Assembly (NCBI GenBank): GCA_036850595.1
Contig: CM072156.1
Coordinates: 2,298,030-2,362,029 of the forward strand
DNA: 64,000 nt
DNA from: Rhyacichthys aspro
Taxonomy: Eukaryota; Chordata; Actinopteri; Gobiiformes; Rhyacichthyidae
Reading direction: 5' to 3'
Part shown: piece after piece, positions 59,001 to 64,000 of the stretch
Layout of the letters: each line of letters starts with the position of its first letter
Position numbering within the stretch: the stretch's first letter is position 1
The notes under the pieces: model-generated
What the model was told of the DNA's origin: nothing
What the model saw: the letters and a program-made list of their open reading frames with translations, nothing else
Databases searched by the model: none
Position numbers and translations under genes: made by a program

Positions 59001-61603
59001 TTTTAGCGACTAAAGTCTGATTTTAGTCCAGTCTGATTATTGTATTTCTCTAGTTCAACTGTAAAATGAGCCTCTGCAGAGACACATTCACAGAAAAAGA
59101 ACAGGAGACAGTGAACGCAGCGTCAGGGAAAGTCACAGTCTGCTTTTAAAAACTGTCAAACAAAAGTTACAGAACCTAACAAATTCTGCGTAAGATTTTG
59201 TGAGATCTCAGAGCAGACTTTCAGGAGAGAAAACGCCGTTAGACTTGAAGCTGTTGTCTGGATTTAAAACCTGTTTCCTTTCTCACATCTCTCTTTCTTA
59301 GACTCTCATTTCCTCGTTCGCGTCGACTCGACCCGACCGCCGGCTGATGTCACGGTCGTCGTGGAAACGGGAAGCTCACACCAGGAAGTGGAAGGTGAGG
59401 TCAGGGGAGAGGTAACTACGGGTCACGGCGGGAACGGCTTTGTTTACAGCTTTAAGAACGCACACGGACGGAGAGAGTCCTGAGGGAGTTAGTACTGATT
59501 ATTACAACATATTCACACTATTATACTTCACATATTTATGTTTTTGTTGAGATTTCCTGAAGGTAAACAATGTGGTATCCATCACGGGGGTCTCAAACTG
59601 GTATATTTTTATTATATGAAGTAGAAAGTTTGATTTTAAGACGACTATTGTTATTTTTCATTGAGAAGAATGAGAAGAATATAAACAAAAATGAGTTTTT
59701 TTCATCGTTTTGTGTTTTAAGACAATGCTAAAAACATTTCCCATTGTCTGTCTACACAAATTAATGACTAGCTTTACCTTATCAGTAATTCTTTCAACAT
59801 CAGCAAATGTTTAAAAATGTGTAGGGCCTTCTGAATGACTGTAGAGCTTAGGGAAATGACGTAACTCTGAATTCGAGGCGTCGGCAGGAAATCTCCAGCC
59901 TTGAACATGGATCTGTGGTGTTAAAAACAATCTGTATAAAAGCACTGAGTCCACACAAGACTCGTAGTTTATTTTGTTATTTTTTGTGGCCTTTTTTGCC
60001 CTTTGTTTGTGCTATAACACTAAAACAATGCATGTGGTTTGATTTAATGTATTTGTGTCGTCCATATATAATAATTAAATGAATAAAAATAAAACTCTGT
60101 GACATAATATTTCAAGAAAGAAGAGTGTAAATAATAAATGTAAATAGCCTCTAACTGCAACCTTCTCTTCGACGTGAAACCGGAAAGCGCTGGAGGTTGA
60201 ATCCACGCGTCACGTATGTCCAGAGGATTAAATAAATCCCTGTGTATGTACAGGCATCATGTCACACAGGATATAAGTCAGATCTGTCCCGCTGCAGCGA
60301 CAGATGAAAAACGCACGTGTTTGCTCCAGTCTCTCACGGCAGATCTTTTAATGTGAGGAAAGAGCCAGTTTTAGACAGTTTAAAGAGGATAATCTATCAG
60401 CACACAGGCGCTCTTTGTTCCTGTAGCGCGCTAACGTCAGACACCGTGTGACCAATTATTTCAGAATTGGGCAATCACACTCAGGCCCCTCTCTTTAAAT
60501 AACTCTCCAGTGAAAATGTGGTTTATTCTTTTCTTGGGATAGATGTTGTGGTAAATAATGGCACTCTTTTCCTCAAATAATGCAAAAAACAGCTTCCACC
60601 AATATAGCTTTAAGCAGTAGTTGAATAAGTTAATAAGATGTATATATGTTCAATTTAAGAAACCCAGAGAATCAAAATCAAGGAAGTAAACTGGAAAAAA
60701 TAAATGAAAGTAAATGGTAGGTAACAAACTTATGTAAGGGTGAAATTAGTGTTTAAGATGGCACTTTTAAATCGTCTGTGTGGTAACATTTTGGTTTTCA
60801 GTGGAAATAATAAATGACGAAACACACAAACAATACGTAAAGACTGTAAGAAAACAATGGCGTAACACCAGTTCTATGGAAATACACAAAAAAACACAGC
60901 TTTAACCAGCTTCACCTCGAATAGAAGAGAAATCTGGTATCATTGTAGTGAACCCTACCTTCTGTCTCGTCTAATCAGTCACTGTACATCTGTAAATCTT
61001 GTCTATGTTACTTTTTATAACAAATAGTTCGGCTTTTTCTTATTGATTCTTATTGAGCCTTTCTATTGTGTAGACGCTAAAAAAACATTGTCTTTCTGAT
61101 TAACTTCTATGTTATGGCCTAGACAATAAAAACATTTACTTTTTTTAGCCCCAGATAGGACATTTTTGATATAAAATCCATGCTTTTCAAATTAATAACA
61201 ATAAATAAACCAATTATTATTTGGAAAATTTGGGATAATAGTTGCCGTCTCTTGCTTTATTCTACACAGACTCTTATCTTATTTAAAATATGGCAAATTC
61301 TGTTTCTATAAACTTAAAATGGCGTTTAAATATTCAACTCTCTGCCTTTAATTTTTATTTTTTCGCAGGAATTATAAGAAAGTTGTAGCCTCTTTAAGAC
61401 TCTATTTAATGCAATGGAGCTCTTTCTCAGTCCACTCCTTTTAACTGTGAAACCCAGGTCTGTTTTTGCTCTGTGTTTGGTTCTGTGCGTCTGTGAAGCG
61501 TGTGGTCGGAGGCGTGTGGACTCACCTGGATCATGTAGAGCTGAGCGATGCGGTACTCCTCCACACTCATGGGCATGGGGATACGGTACTCCTTGATGAG
61601 CAT
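20004..61603 (-). CDS. pitpnm2: Membrane-associated phosphatidylinositol transfer protein 2 (Nir3/RdgB2)
   Basis: Exchanges PI and phosphatidic acid between ER and plasma membrane at contact sites. Core coding exons in transcript order: 61603-61526, 53969-53755, 51945-51824, 50492-50259, 49098-48763, 45666-45571, 41796-41692, 41592-41528, 40680-40609, 38087-37843, 35824-35635, 35553-35434, 34740-34535, 34470-34295, 33250-33080, 28863-28699, 25948-25800, 23953-23837, 23765-23500, 22994-22845, 21698-21518, 20651-20523, 20381-20004. All GT-AG, phases agree, 1321 aa (human about 1349). PITP domain 1-250 (MLIKEYRIPMPMSVEEYR start; EEESWNAYPYTRTR; RAHRQAWCWQDEW). FFAT motif EFFDAHE at 355-361 after an acidic stretch binds VAP on the ER. 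Ser-rich linker, then DDHD region to about 915 (FFLFGSPLGLVLALRK; ARWWGTKR; FHASYWESTDVV). LNS2 domain about 1062-1150 (FSIDGSFAASVS; YVTGRPDMQKQR) senses phosphatidic acid. The C-terminal tail RSMSITASCWGR and the DSSTYELDTI linker distinguish PITPNM2 from PITPNM1. Two further exons are described separately. Confidence 0.96.
20930..21345. repeat. Dispersed repeat (pair with 58595-58760)
   Basis: AACATATTTTTG-, TTAGTTTTT- and ACGAATTATTAATCAAC-type words near 21225-21340 recur in inverted orientation at 58605-58735 (GACGAATAATTTTTGTCATA). AT-rich, noncoding, in pitpnm2 intron 23. Probably an ancient transposon copy. Confidence 0.5.
21348..21455. repeat. 12-bp tandem repeat (AACTCAGGTTTT)
   Basis: Nine near-perfect copies, about 65 bp downstream (minus strand) of the exon 23 donor of pitpnm2. 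Confidence 0.93.
21795..22280. repeat. 20-bp minisatellite (GGGATAGTCCTGATTTAACC)
   Basis: About 24 units of exactly 20 bp with A/C, T/A and C/T variants. The variant pair AATCAAGAAAGTCC / AATTGGAACAGTCC occurs at 21977 and again at 22197, showing an 11-unit (220 bp) higher-order period. In pitpnm2 intron 22. Confidence 0.94.
22495..22640. repeat. Fragment of TACTTAAGTA-type fish repeat
   Basis: ATTAATGTACTTG, TAAATGTACTTTAAAG and AAAGTATTTGACTC resemble the better preserved copy at 45789-46210. Confidence 0.4.
22786..22836. repeat. GGTCCA/GGTCCT hexamer array beside exon 22 donor
   Basis: Eight or so GGTCC[AT]G-type units lie 8 bp inside intron 22 from the exon 22 donor (22845). On the transcript strand the array reads GACCTGGACCTGG. 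Confidence 0.85.
23037..23483 (+). mobile_element. hAT-like element with internal 21-bp array, copy 2
   Basis: Left end GACCAGAGGTGGCCACGAGT then AGTTCATAAGAATCC and TCCTTTTATGGAAACTGG, as in the copy at 8105. About 9-10 degenerate GGTTTTAGATGGATTTGAACA units follow. The inner right portion (TTTCATGAACAAATAAAAAT at 23391) is shared with the copy at 28195-28600, but the GGGCC right terminus is missing. In pitpnm2 intron 21. Confidence 0.6.
23984..25795 (-). repeat. 10-bp minisatellite filling pitpnm2 intron 19
   Basis: About 1.8 kb of units CAGACCTCCT / CAGACCTGCT / CAGACCTACT (10 bp, with 11-bp CAGACCCTCCT variants at the right). The array begins 5 bp inside the exon 19 donor (25800) and ends about 30 bp before the exon 20 acceptor (23953), so almost the whole 1846-bp intron is repeat. 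On the transcript strand each unit gives AGGAGGTCTG, including AG/GTCTGA-like words. Confidence 0.96.
26942..27250 (-). CDS. pitpnm2: Candidate pitpnm2 cassette exon (exon 18), 309 bp
   Basis: A 103-codon open segment with a strong acceptor (long T/C tract then CCGTAG) and an AAG/GTATTC donor. Phase 1 at both ends, so inclusion or skipping between exons 17 and 19 keeps frame. The core junction without it gives AAC-ATT (NIAARWWG), identical to the human form I recall, so inclusion would be an alternative isoform. The peptide begins TKESHINQSKKLSLLSQIAL, is Ser/Lys-rich and then acidic (DLEAVLDGESPVQEKE). It would insert into the DDHD linker. No known domain; could also be a chance open frame. 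Confidence 0.45.
28195..28600 (+). mobile_element. hAT-like element with internal 21-bp array, copy 3
   Basis: TATGGAAACTGG (28210), about six degenerate 21-bp units, the shared TTTCATGAACAAATAAAAAT (28431), then GGAGGGCCACATTAAACATT (28531), GGCCCCAGGGCCC (28564) and AGTTTGACCTGTGTG. The left terminus is missing. In pitpnm2 intron 17. Confidence 0.6.
28699..28863 (-). CDS. pitpnm2: pitpnm2 exon 17 (DDHD linker), alternative acceptor choice
   Basis: Encodes ADVVQSHGGVFMDTSYPSSP through VSGMADSYTATNIAN. Two possible acceptors 3 bp apart (AATAG/CAG and AGCAG/ATG); joining exon 15 directly to the first gives ALLADVVQSH, matching the PITPNM1/2 pattern LLLADTLQTH, and so is preferred. Phase 1 in, phase 1 out. 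Listed separately because its first 14 residues resemble the start of candidate exon 16. Already counted in the core protein. Confidence 0.85.
30145..30600 (+). repeat. Dispersed CCAAT-bearing element, copy 2
   Basis: Begins near TTTAAAGCTCC, then AGTTTAGCGTTAGCTTAGCT (30197), TCAGCGTCAGGACGACAATT, AACTTCCTGGAACGTCATGT and CGACCAATGGGAGCGCTCC (30429-30447). Nearly identical over about 250 bp to copies at 47185 and (inverted) 39960. Confidence 0.8.
30878..31058. repeat. CAGGTC/CAGGTCC microsatellite
   Basis: Mixture of AGGTCC (6 bp) and AGGTC (5 bp) units, about 30 in total, in pitpnm2 intron 16/17. Open frames across it are artefacts. Confidence 0.93.
31160..31402 (+). repeat. Dispersed repeat, inverted partner at 49842-50045
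   Basis: GCATTTATTAGC, TCTCCACTGCGTTAAACACA, AACAGTGAGT and GAAACTGCTGCAGCTCTG occur in the same order as in the reverse complement of 49842-50045. A smaller piece is near 45728-45785. Noncoding. Confidence 0.6.
31394..31843. mobile_element. Short inverted-terminal-repeat element
   Basis: Left end TTAGAGCTGAGCGTTATGGC; right end GATTTATCGCCGAGCCCTAA is its approximate inverse (TTAGGGCTCGGCGATAAA). The body contains TAACAGCAGCATTAGCATCA. About 450 bp, no ORF. Confidence 0.5.
32049..32201 (-). CDS. pitpnm2: Candidate pitpnm2 alternative exon (exon 16), 153 bp
   Basis: Acceptor preceded by a long C/T tract (CCCCTCCCCTGTAG). Reading from exon 15 gives VETVQSNAPLLLDSG and later PVPVLNWQDGFLRATP. 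The only donor keeping phase 1 is GGAGT/GTGTGT at 32049/32048; otherwise the frame meets TAG three codons on. VETVQSNAPLLLDS aligns with ADVVQSHGGVFMDT of exon 17, so this looks like a duplicated exon in the DDHD linker, used as a cassette or mutually exclusively with exon 17. Probably real coding, but usage is unknown. Confidence 0.55.
33290..34240 (-). mobile_element. hAT-like element with a long internal 21-bp array, copy 4
   Basis: About 38 units of AAATCCATCTAAAACCTGTTC type (33295-34125), followed by AAACGGAGGAAAATAAT, AACTTATGTAAGACTCAAAT and the terminus ACTTTGAGTTTGACACCACT. Inverted relative to the copy at 8105. Fills most of pitpnm2 intron 14, ending about 40 bp from the exon 15 acceptor. 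Confidence 0.7.
35862..36866 (-). repeat. 16-bp minisatellite (CCTCACAGACAATAAA)
   Basis: About 62 units, mostly AACCTCACAGACAATA, with AATCTCACCAAGAATA and shortened CCTCAGACAATAA variants. Lies 37 bp upstream (transcript sense) of the exon 11 acceptor of pitpnm2. The seed is visible in the exon-proximal TCAGACAATAATCCTCACCG. Confidence 0.95.
37030..37475 (-). repeat. 21-bp minisatellite, locus 5
   Basis: About 20 units of AAATCCAACTAAAACCTGTTC type, same family as the arrays at 8252, 33295 and 38671. No clear transposon termini are visible. In pitpnm2 intron 10. Confidence 0.9.
37545..37650. repeat. A-rich (AAAAT/AAAAC)n microsatellite
   Basis: Runs of AAAAC then AAAAT/AAATA units, purely simple sequence. 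Confidence 0.93.
38671..39376 (-). repeat. 21-bp minisatellite, locus 6
   Basis: About 33 units alternating AAATCCAACTAAAACCTGTTC and AAAGCAACTAAAACCTGTTC. The period is a multiple of 3, so long open frames with repeating FEQVLVG or NPTKTCS run through it. In pitpnm2 intron 9. Confidence 0.95.
39815..40300 (-). repeat. Dispersed CCAAT-bearing element, copy 3
   Basis: Inverse of the copy at 30145: GGAGCGCTCCCATTGGTCGA (39958-39977), ACGTTCCAGGAAGTTTAATA, AATTGTCGTCCTGACGCTAA and terminal GGAGCTTTAAT (40283). In pitpnm2 intron 9. Confidence 0.8.
42263..42525 (-). repeat. 45-bp minisatellite, left arm
   Basis: Five full units containing AAACCAGACCATGTAATCCC and CAGACAAAACCAGACCAGAC. Inverse of the array at 43576-44331. 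Confidence 0.95.
43576..44331 (+). repeat. 45-bp minisatellite, right arm
   Basis: About 16-17 nearly identical units containing GTCTGGGATTACATGGTCTG and GTTTAGTCCAGTCTGG. One unit at 43868 has a 1-bp deletion, which is why open frames switch there. Confidence 0.96.
44686..44850 (+). mobile_element. tRNA-derived SINE fragment
   Basis: GGTAGAGCAGGGCGTC resembles an A box and GGTTCGATTCC (44731) is a B box, spaced as in RNA polymerase III promoters. TGTCCTTGAGCAAGACACC (44768) is a body motif common to fish tRNA-derived SINEs. The cloverleaf is degenerate, so this is not a functional tRNA. Confidence 0.7.
45789..46210. repeat. TACTTAAGTA-type fish repeat
   Basis: TTATTTAAGTACAATTTTAA, TCTGTACTTAAGTAGATGTA, GACTTTTACTCCACACATTT and CTTTACAAGTACGAGTAGA are typical of an abundant fish nonautonomous element. 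Diverged pieces are at 22495-22640 and 56165-56285. In pitpnm2 intron 5. Confidence 0.6.
47085..47640 (+). repeat. Dispersed CCAAT-bearing element, copy 4 (longest)
   Basis: Runs from the CTCAGACTCCACTCTCCTCC region through AGTTTAGCGTTAGCTTAGCT and CGACCAATGGGAGCGCTCC (47434) to ACAATAAACTACTTG and AAATATCAGGTTCAGG. It keeps TTGGAGCATGTGATTGTCC after the CCAAT segment, absent from the copy at 30145. Confidence 0.8.
48466..48602 (-). mobile_element. SINE-like repeat with B box
   Basis: GGCCTTTATTGCCTTTTATT, GATAGTAGACAGGAAACAGG, GAGAGAGAGAGGAATGACAC and AATCAAACCCGGGTCTCCC (inverse: GGGTTTGATTCC, a Pol III B box). This pattern is widely seen in teleost genomes. In pitpnm2 intron 5, 160 bp from exon 5. 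Confidence 0.6.
49445..49665 (+). repeat. Dispersed CCAAT-bearing element, copy 5 (truncated)
   Basis: From GAAGTTTAGAGTTTAGCG to AACTTCCTGGAA, then stops before the CCAAT segment. Very similar to copies 2 and 4 over its length. Confidence 0.8.
49842..50045 (-). repeat. Dispersed repeat, inverted partner of 31160-31402
   Basis: CAGAGCTGCAGCAGTTTCC, ACTCACTGTTTAATGT, GTGTTTAATGCAGTGGAGAT and GCTAATAAATGC match the reverse complement of the copy at 31160. In pitpnm2 intron 4. Confidence 0.6.
52045..52595 (-). mobile_element. hAT-like element with internal 21-bp array, copy 7 (both ends present)
   Basis: One end ATGTCAAACTCAAGGCCCGG plus GGCCAAATGCGGCCC, the other TCGTTTGACACCACTGG preceded by GCGGCCTCTCACCCC. 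About 14 units of AAATCTGACTAAAACCTGCTC type lie inside (52140-52495). The most complete member of the family here, without an ORF. In pitpnm2 intron 2. Confidence 0.75.
53205..53560 (-). repeat. 21-bp minisatellite, locus 8
   Basis: About 16 units of AAATCCATCTAAAACCTGTTC / AAATTCAACTAAAGGATGTTC type, 200 bp from the exon 2 donor of pitpnm2. No hAT-like termini recognised. Confidence 0.9.
54112..55040. mobile_element. GGCTGCACAAT-family element with internal CTAAACCAGGACTAAACAGGT array
   Basis: About 40 units of roughly 18-21 bp (AACCAGGACTAAACAGGTCT) at 54112-54952, broken by three degenerate patches of scrambled CTAAA words (about 54285-54370, 54665-54750, 54830-54885). They are followed by ATTGCGATACTAATATTACG and TTTGCGATATATCATGCAGC, the right end of the element seen at 2829-3222. 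In pitpnm2 intron 1. Confidence 0.65.
55680..56165 (+). repeat. Dispersed CCAAT-bearing element, copy 6 (diverged)
   Basis: CTCAGACTCCACTCTCTCCT, ACCAAACTGAAGTTTAGAG, GGCGACAATTATCTCCTCCT and CGACCAATGGGAGCACTCC (56025). It also carries the AAGGCCTCACTTTTTCAGAT end found in copies 1, 7 and 8, linking the two subfamilies. Confidence 0.75.
57365..57710 (-). repeat. Dispersed CCAAT-bearing element, copy 7
   Basis: GAGACCTTAAGACGTGATCT, CAGTCCACAGCAGGATTTTG and GGAGCGCTCCCATTGGTCGA (57507) are nearly identical to copy 8 at 61840 over about 200 bp. Ends GCAGCTTTAAAT. Confidence 0.8.
57893..57932. repeat. GTGTGTGTGTACAG tandem repeat
   Basis: Three copies of a 14-bp unit. Confidence 0.9.
58595..58760. 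repeat. Dispersed repeat, inverted partner of 20930-21345
   Basis: CGTTGACGAATAATTTTTGT, CACAACATATTTTTGCCTCT and GAAAACTAAATAAAAAGTAA match the inverse of 21185-21340. Confidence 0.5.
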
Positions 61604-61839
61604 GATGGGAGTCTGCTGGGGGTCTCAGGGGGGACAGAGGGGTGAGGGGACGGTCAGAGGGGGACAGAGGGGAGGGTGAGGGGACAGGAGGGGCTCTGAG
61701 ACTCCTACAGGACACTCAGGACGTCACCGACAGGCTTCATCGATGGTTTCTGCACAAAAAGAGAAGTGGAAATACTGTCAGTCGTTTGTGTGTAGCGTTA
61801 AAAGTCCATTATCTGATTTTTTTTTTACTGTTTTATTTA

Positions 61840-62215
61840 GTTTTTCAGTGTAATCTCCTAAAGTTTACTGTAAAAATGAGACCTTAAGACGTGATCTAGT
61901 CTTTATAATTAAGGATTTTAATAGATGAGAATGATCAGTCCACAGCAGGATTTTGTCCAATCACAGCTCACTTCAGGTAAAAAGGAGCGCTCCCATTGGT
62001 CGACACTGATGTCAACAACGAAGGAACAAGGAAATAAACCAAGGAAATGGGTTATTCTGTTGGAAATATGACTTATTTTACAGAGAAACAGCTCAAAAAA
62101 GATAAAAAATAGAGAAACGTCAGTAAATTAATGCAACGTATTAGTATTTTGTGGTGAAAAGTTGCTTCGGTTCTACCTTTTTCTTTTTTTTTTAAATAAA
62201 AGAAGCAGGAAAGGA
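61840..62215 (-). repeat. Dispersed CCAAT-bearing element, copy 8
   Basis: Nearly identical to copy 7: GAGACCTTAAGACGTGATCT (61878), GGAGCGCTCCCATTGGTCGA (61984), ACAAGGAAATAAACCAAGG, and an end near AAATAAAAGAAGCAGGAAAG. Lies 240 bp upstream of the pitpnm2 start exon. Confidence 0.8.
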
Positions 62216-63031
62216 AATGCTAACGAACTCTACTAATTTATTCCACCATCATCAAGTCATTAATGAATATCAAGAGACTGAGCGTTTTCTTTTTAAAGGT
62301 TTTACATGAGAAACCAAAACAACAAACAAGTTTAGACGGTAGCAGCGTGACCCAAAATACGTGAAATATTTTACTGACAATAACATCTCAGAGATTTGAT
62401 TCCATTCTTTAAAAACTTTTTCTCTTTCTCAATCACAGTACATCGCACTACATGTCACATCTTAAACAGAAACGAATTAGATTCTGATAGTGATGATCCA
62501 TCAAGTAGTATTAATTTACGTGCACTTTTATCACATCTATTTTTAATTTACATGTACTTTTTACAATTTAGACAATCTCTCACTTTTCACTTTATCAATT
62601 TAAATGCGTTTTTAATGCACTTTCATTATCCAAGAACTTTTGTTGGAAGAAAAGCAGTATCTATTTTAGTCTAATCACCATTTCTCTTCCCCCAATTTTC
62701 CTTCTTGTGCCATTTGACAATTTCACTTTAAATTTGCTGAATATTTCAAAGGCCCACAGGCTTTTAACAGTGTACAAAATGCAAACAGACAGCCAGCATC
62801 ATTAGGAAGCATTTTTAGGGTAAATATGTCCAAAGAGCTTCGAAGTGAAGAGACAGAAGGATTAGAGGAGCCTACATCAACTCCTACGGTTGATGGAGGA
62901 ACCTACCTGCAAAAATCCTTATAATAATAGTGTTCAAGTGTAAAAAATGACGCTATTTTTTAACACAAAGGGAGCTCCTACCATTTGAATTCAGTGATTC
63001 TGTGCTGAAACTGTGCTGAATTTTAGATTTT

Positions 63032-63289
63032 TCAAAGCATTCTTACTCCACATCCTTTCTTCAATTCTGCCTCAAACCATTTATATATTTTGTCCCAATC
63101 GTCCCAAGCAATAAACCTTAACTTCTGCCCAAAACGTAAACCTTGATGCTGAAGATAGTGGGACGCAGACTCCTCTAAACGATGCCAACTTCCAAAAAAG
63201 ACCAAAACTTCTGTCCGTGAACCCGCTCCGACACCATTACGGCTCCTTCTGCAGCTCTTAAGTCCGAGTAAATCCCGTCGCAGGTTCAC
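63032..63289 (-). pseudogene. Unrecognised 85-codon open frame
   Basis: Starts MNLRRDLLGLKSCRRS and continues with a hydrophobic, Trp-rich part (EVLVFFGSWHRLEESASHYL; FIAWDDWDKIYKWFEAEL), ending KKGCGVRML. The composition looks more protein-like than the surrounding shadows, with few low-complexity stretches. I do not recognise a family. GC-rich DNA continues upstream to about 63460. It could be the remnant of a transposable element ORF, an exon of an unrelated transcript, or chance. Confidence 0.25.
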
Positions 63290-63924
63290 ATTCTCCTCTT
63301 ATACGTCCAGCTTTGGCTCTGGCATGTGTTCGGGACGGGTGACCGCGAACCCAGCAGCCGCCCGGTTCTTTTCCCGTCCGTCACACGGGGTTCGTAAGCA
63401 GGATTACAGCCGCAGAGAGTGGGGAGCCTTACGTAAGACTATCCCCCTCTGCACAGGCTCGAGGTTTCACAAATAGCAAGCCTTAGATTTACACAAAGAA
63501 CTGTTTTGAAAGCAAGAAAAAAAAAAAAAAGAAAGGGGGTAGGTGTGGGCTAAACATACGCAACGTGTGGGTGGCGTGAGCTGCACTGGTCTGACTTTGA
63601 CCGCTGAAAGAGGAACAGTGCACTGAACAGATCGTGAGAACAGAGATGGAGCTGGACGTCAAGTAAAAAAAGAGTCAAATGAGGTGGTAATTATTACAGC
63701 ATAAAAGAAATGTCCGTAAAAAGAAAGGTGTGCATTGTTTAAAATGTTGTCTACAGTGATTCATTTGAGAACTGCAAACAAAAGTGTATTATAGAGAAAC
63801 GCAAAGAAGAAATCAAATATGGGTCATTTTTATTCCTATGTGAATTTGAGATGTTATTCACTGTTGCACTCTGGGAAAAATAAAACTACTTTACTAAAAC
63901 AAGTGACATGAACCCAACATGATG

Positions 63925-64000
63925 GAGTCTGGTCTGGTTTTGTCTGGGATTACATGGTCTGGTTTAGTCCAGTTTGGTCTGGTTTTGTCTGGGATTACAT
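63925..64000 (+). repeat. 45-bp minisatellite, third locus (cut by window edge)
   Basis: GTCTGGTCTGGTTTTGTCTG then GGATTACATGGTCTGG and TTTAGTCCAG, nearly two units of the array at 43576-44331, in the same orientation, about 20 kb away. Continues beyond the window. Confidence 0.9.

Larger units (their letters stand above)
61614..64000 (-). other. Upstream of pitpnm2 first coding exon
   Basis: A CCCCAGCAG acceptor about 10 bp before the ATG (near 61614) implies that 5' noncoding exon(s) lie further right. The stretch holds CCAAT-element copy 8, an AT-rich segment, an unexplained 85-codon frame at 63032-63289 with adjoining GC-rich DNA to about 63460, and the start of a 45-bp array at the edge. 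The transcription start is not identified. Confidence 0.45.

Noticed and set aside
63290..63460. 5S rRNA-like or snRNA gene in the GC-rich block
   Set aside because: No internal control region or conserved 5S/U-snRNA sequence could be found by eye.

Overview
This is eukaryotic, vertebrate nuclear DNA, almost certainly from a teleost fish. The genes are split by GT-AG introns, and the dispersed repeats are of types common in fish genomes: tRNA-derived SINEs, short hAT-like elements and abundant minisatellites. I could not determine the species. Four protein-coding genes are supported, all by splice-consistent exons whose translations match known vertebrate families. No bacterial operon, phage, CRISPR array or viral gene was seen.

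Layout from left to right. (1) mob1a, minus strand, first two coding exons (3782-3769 and 1844-1678); the rest lies beyond the left edge. (2) mthfd2, plus strand, eight coding exons from 5356 to 12858, complete at 335 aa, arranged head-to-head with mob1a across about 1.6 kb. (3) arl6ip4, plus strand, five coding exons from 14430 to 15837, complete at 238 aa. (4) pitpnm2, minus strand, from 61603 down to 20004, with 23 core coding exons (1321 aa) and two further in-frame candidate cassette exons. It converges tail-to-tail on arl6ip4. From 61614 to the right edge is probable 5' noncoding/intron sequence of pitpnm2.

The gene order joins two conserved blocks. From memory of the human map, MOB1A-MTHFD2 is on 2p13 and ARL6IP4-PITPNM2 is on 12q24. 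The junction in this genome would fall in the roughly 1 kb between mthfd2 and arl6ip4. The four gene products do not form one pathway: Hippo kinase co-activator, mitochondrial one-carbon folate enzyme, nuclear-speckle Ser/Lys-rich splicing-associated protein, and ER-plasma membrane phosphatidylinositol transfer protein.

The striking feature is the introns. Nearly every pitpnm2 intron holds a tandem array: 10 bp x about 180 filling almost all of intron 19, 16 bp over about 1 kb in intron 10, 20 bp in intron 22, a 21 bp family at eight dispersed loci, and a 45 bp unit in inverted arms. Several arrays sit inside short transposon-like elements, so the array appears to travel with the element and expand locally. 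In arl6ip4 intron 1, and possibly pitpnm2 intron 19, the repeat unit contains a copy of a 5' splice-site-like sequence. I did not find a clearly new multi-gene system. The best leads are array-carrying mobile elements, splice-donor-containing minisatellites, a foldback-like element, and two candidate alternative exons in the DDHD region of pitpnm2.
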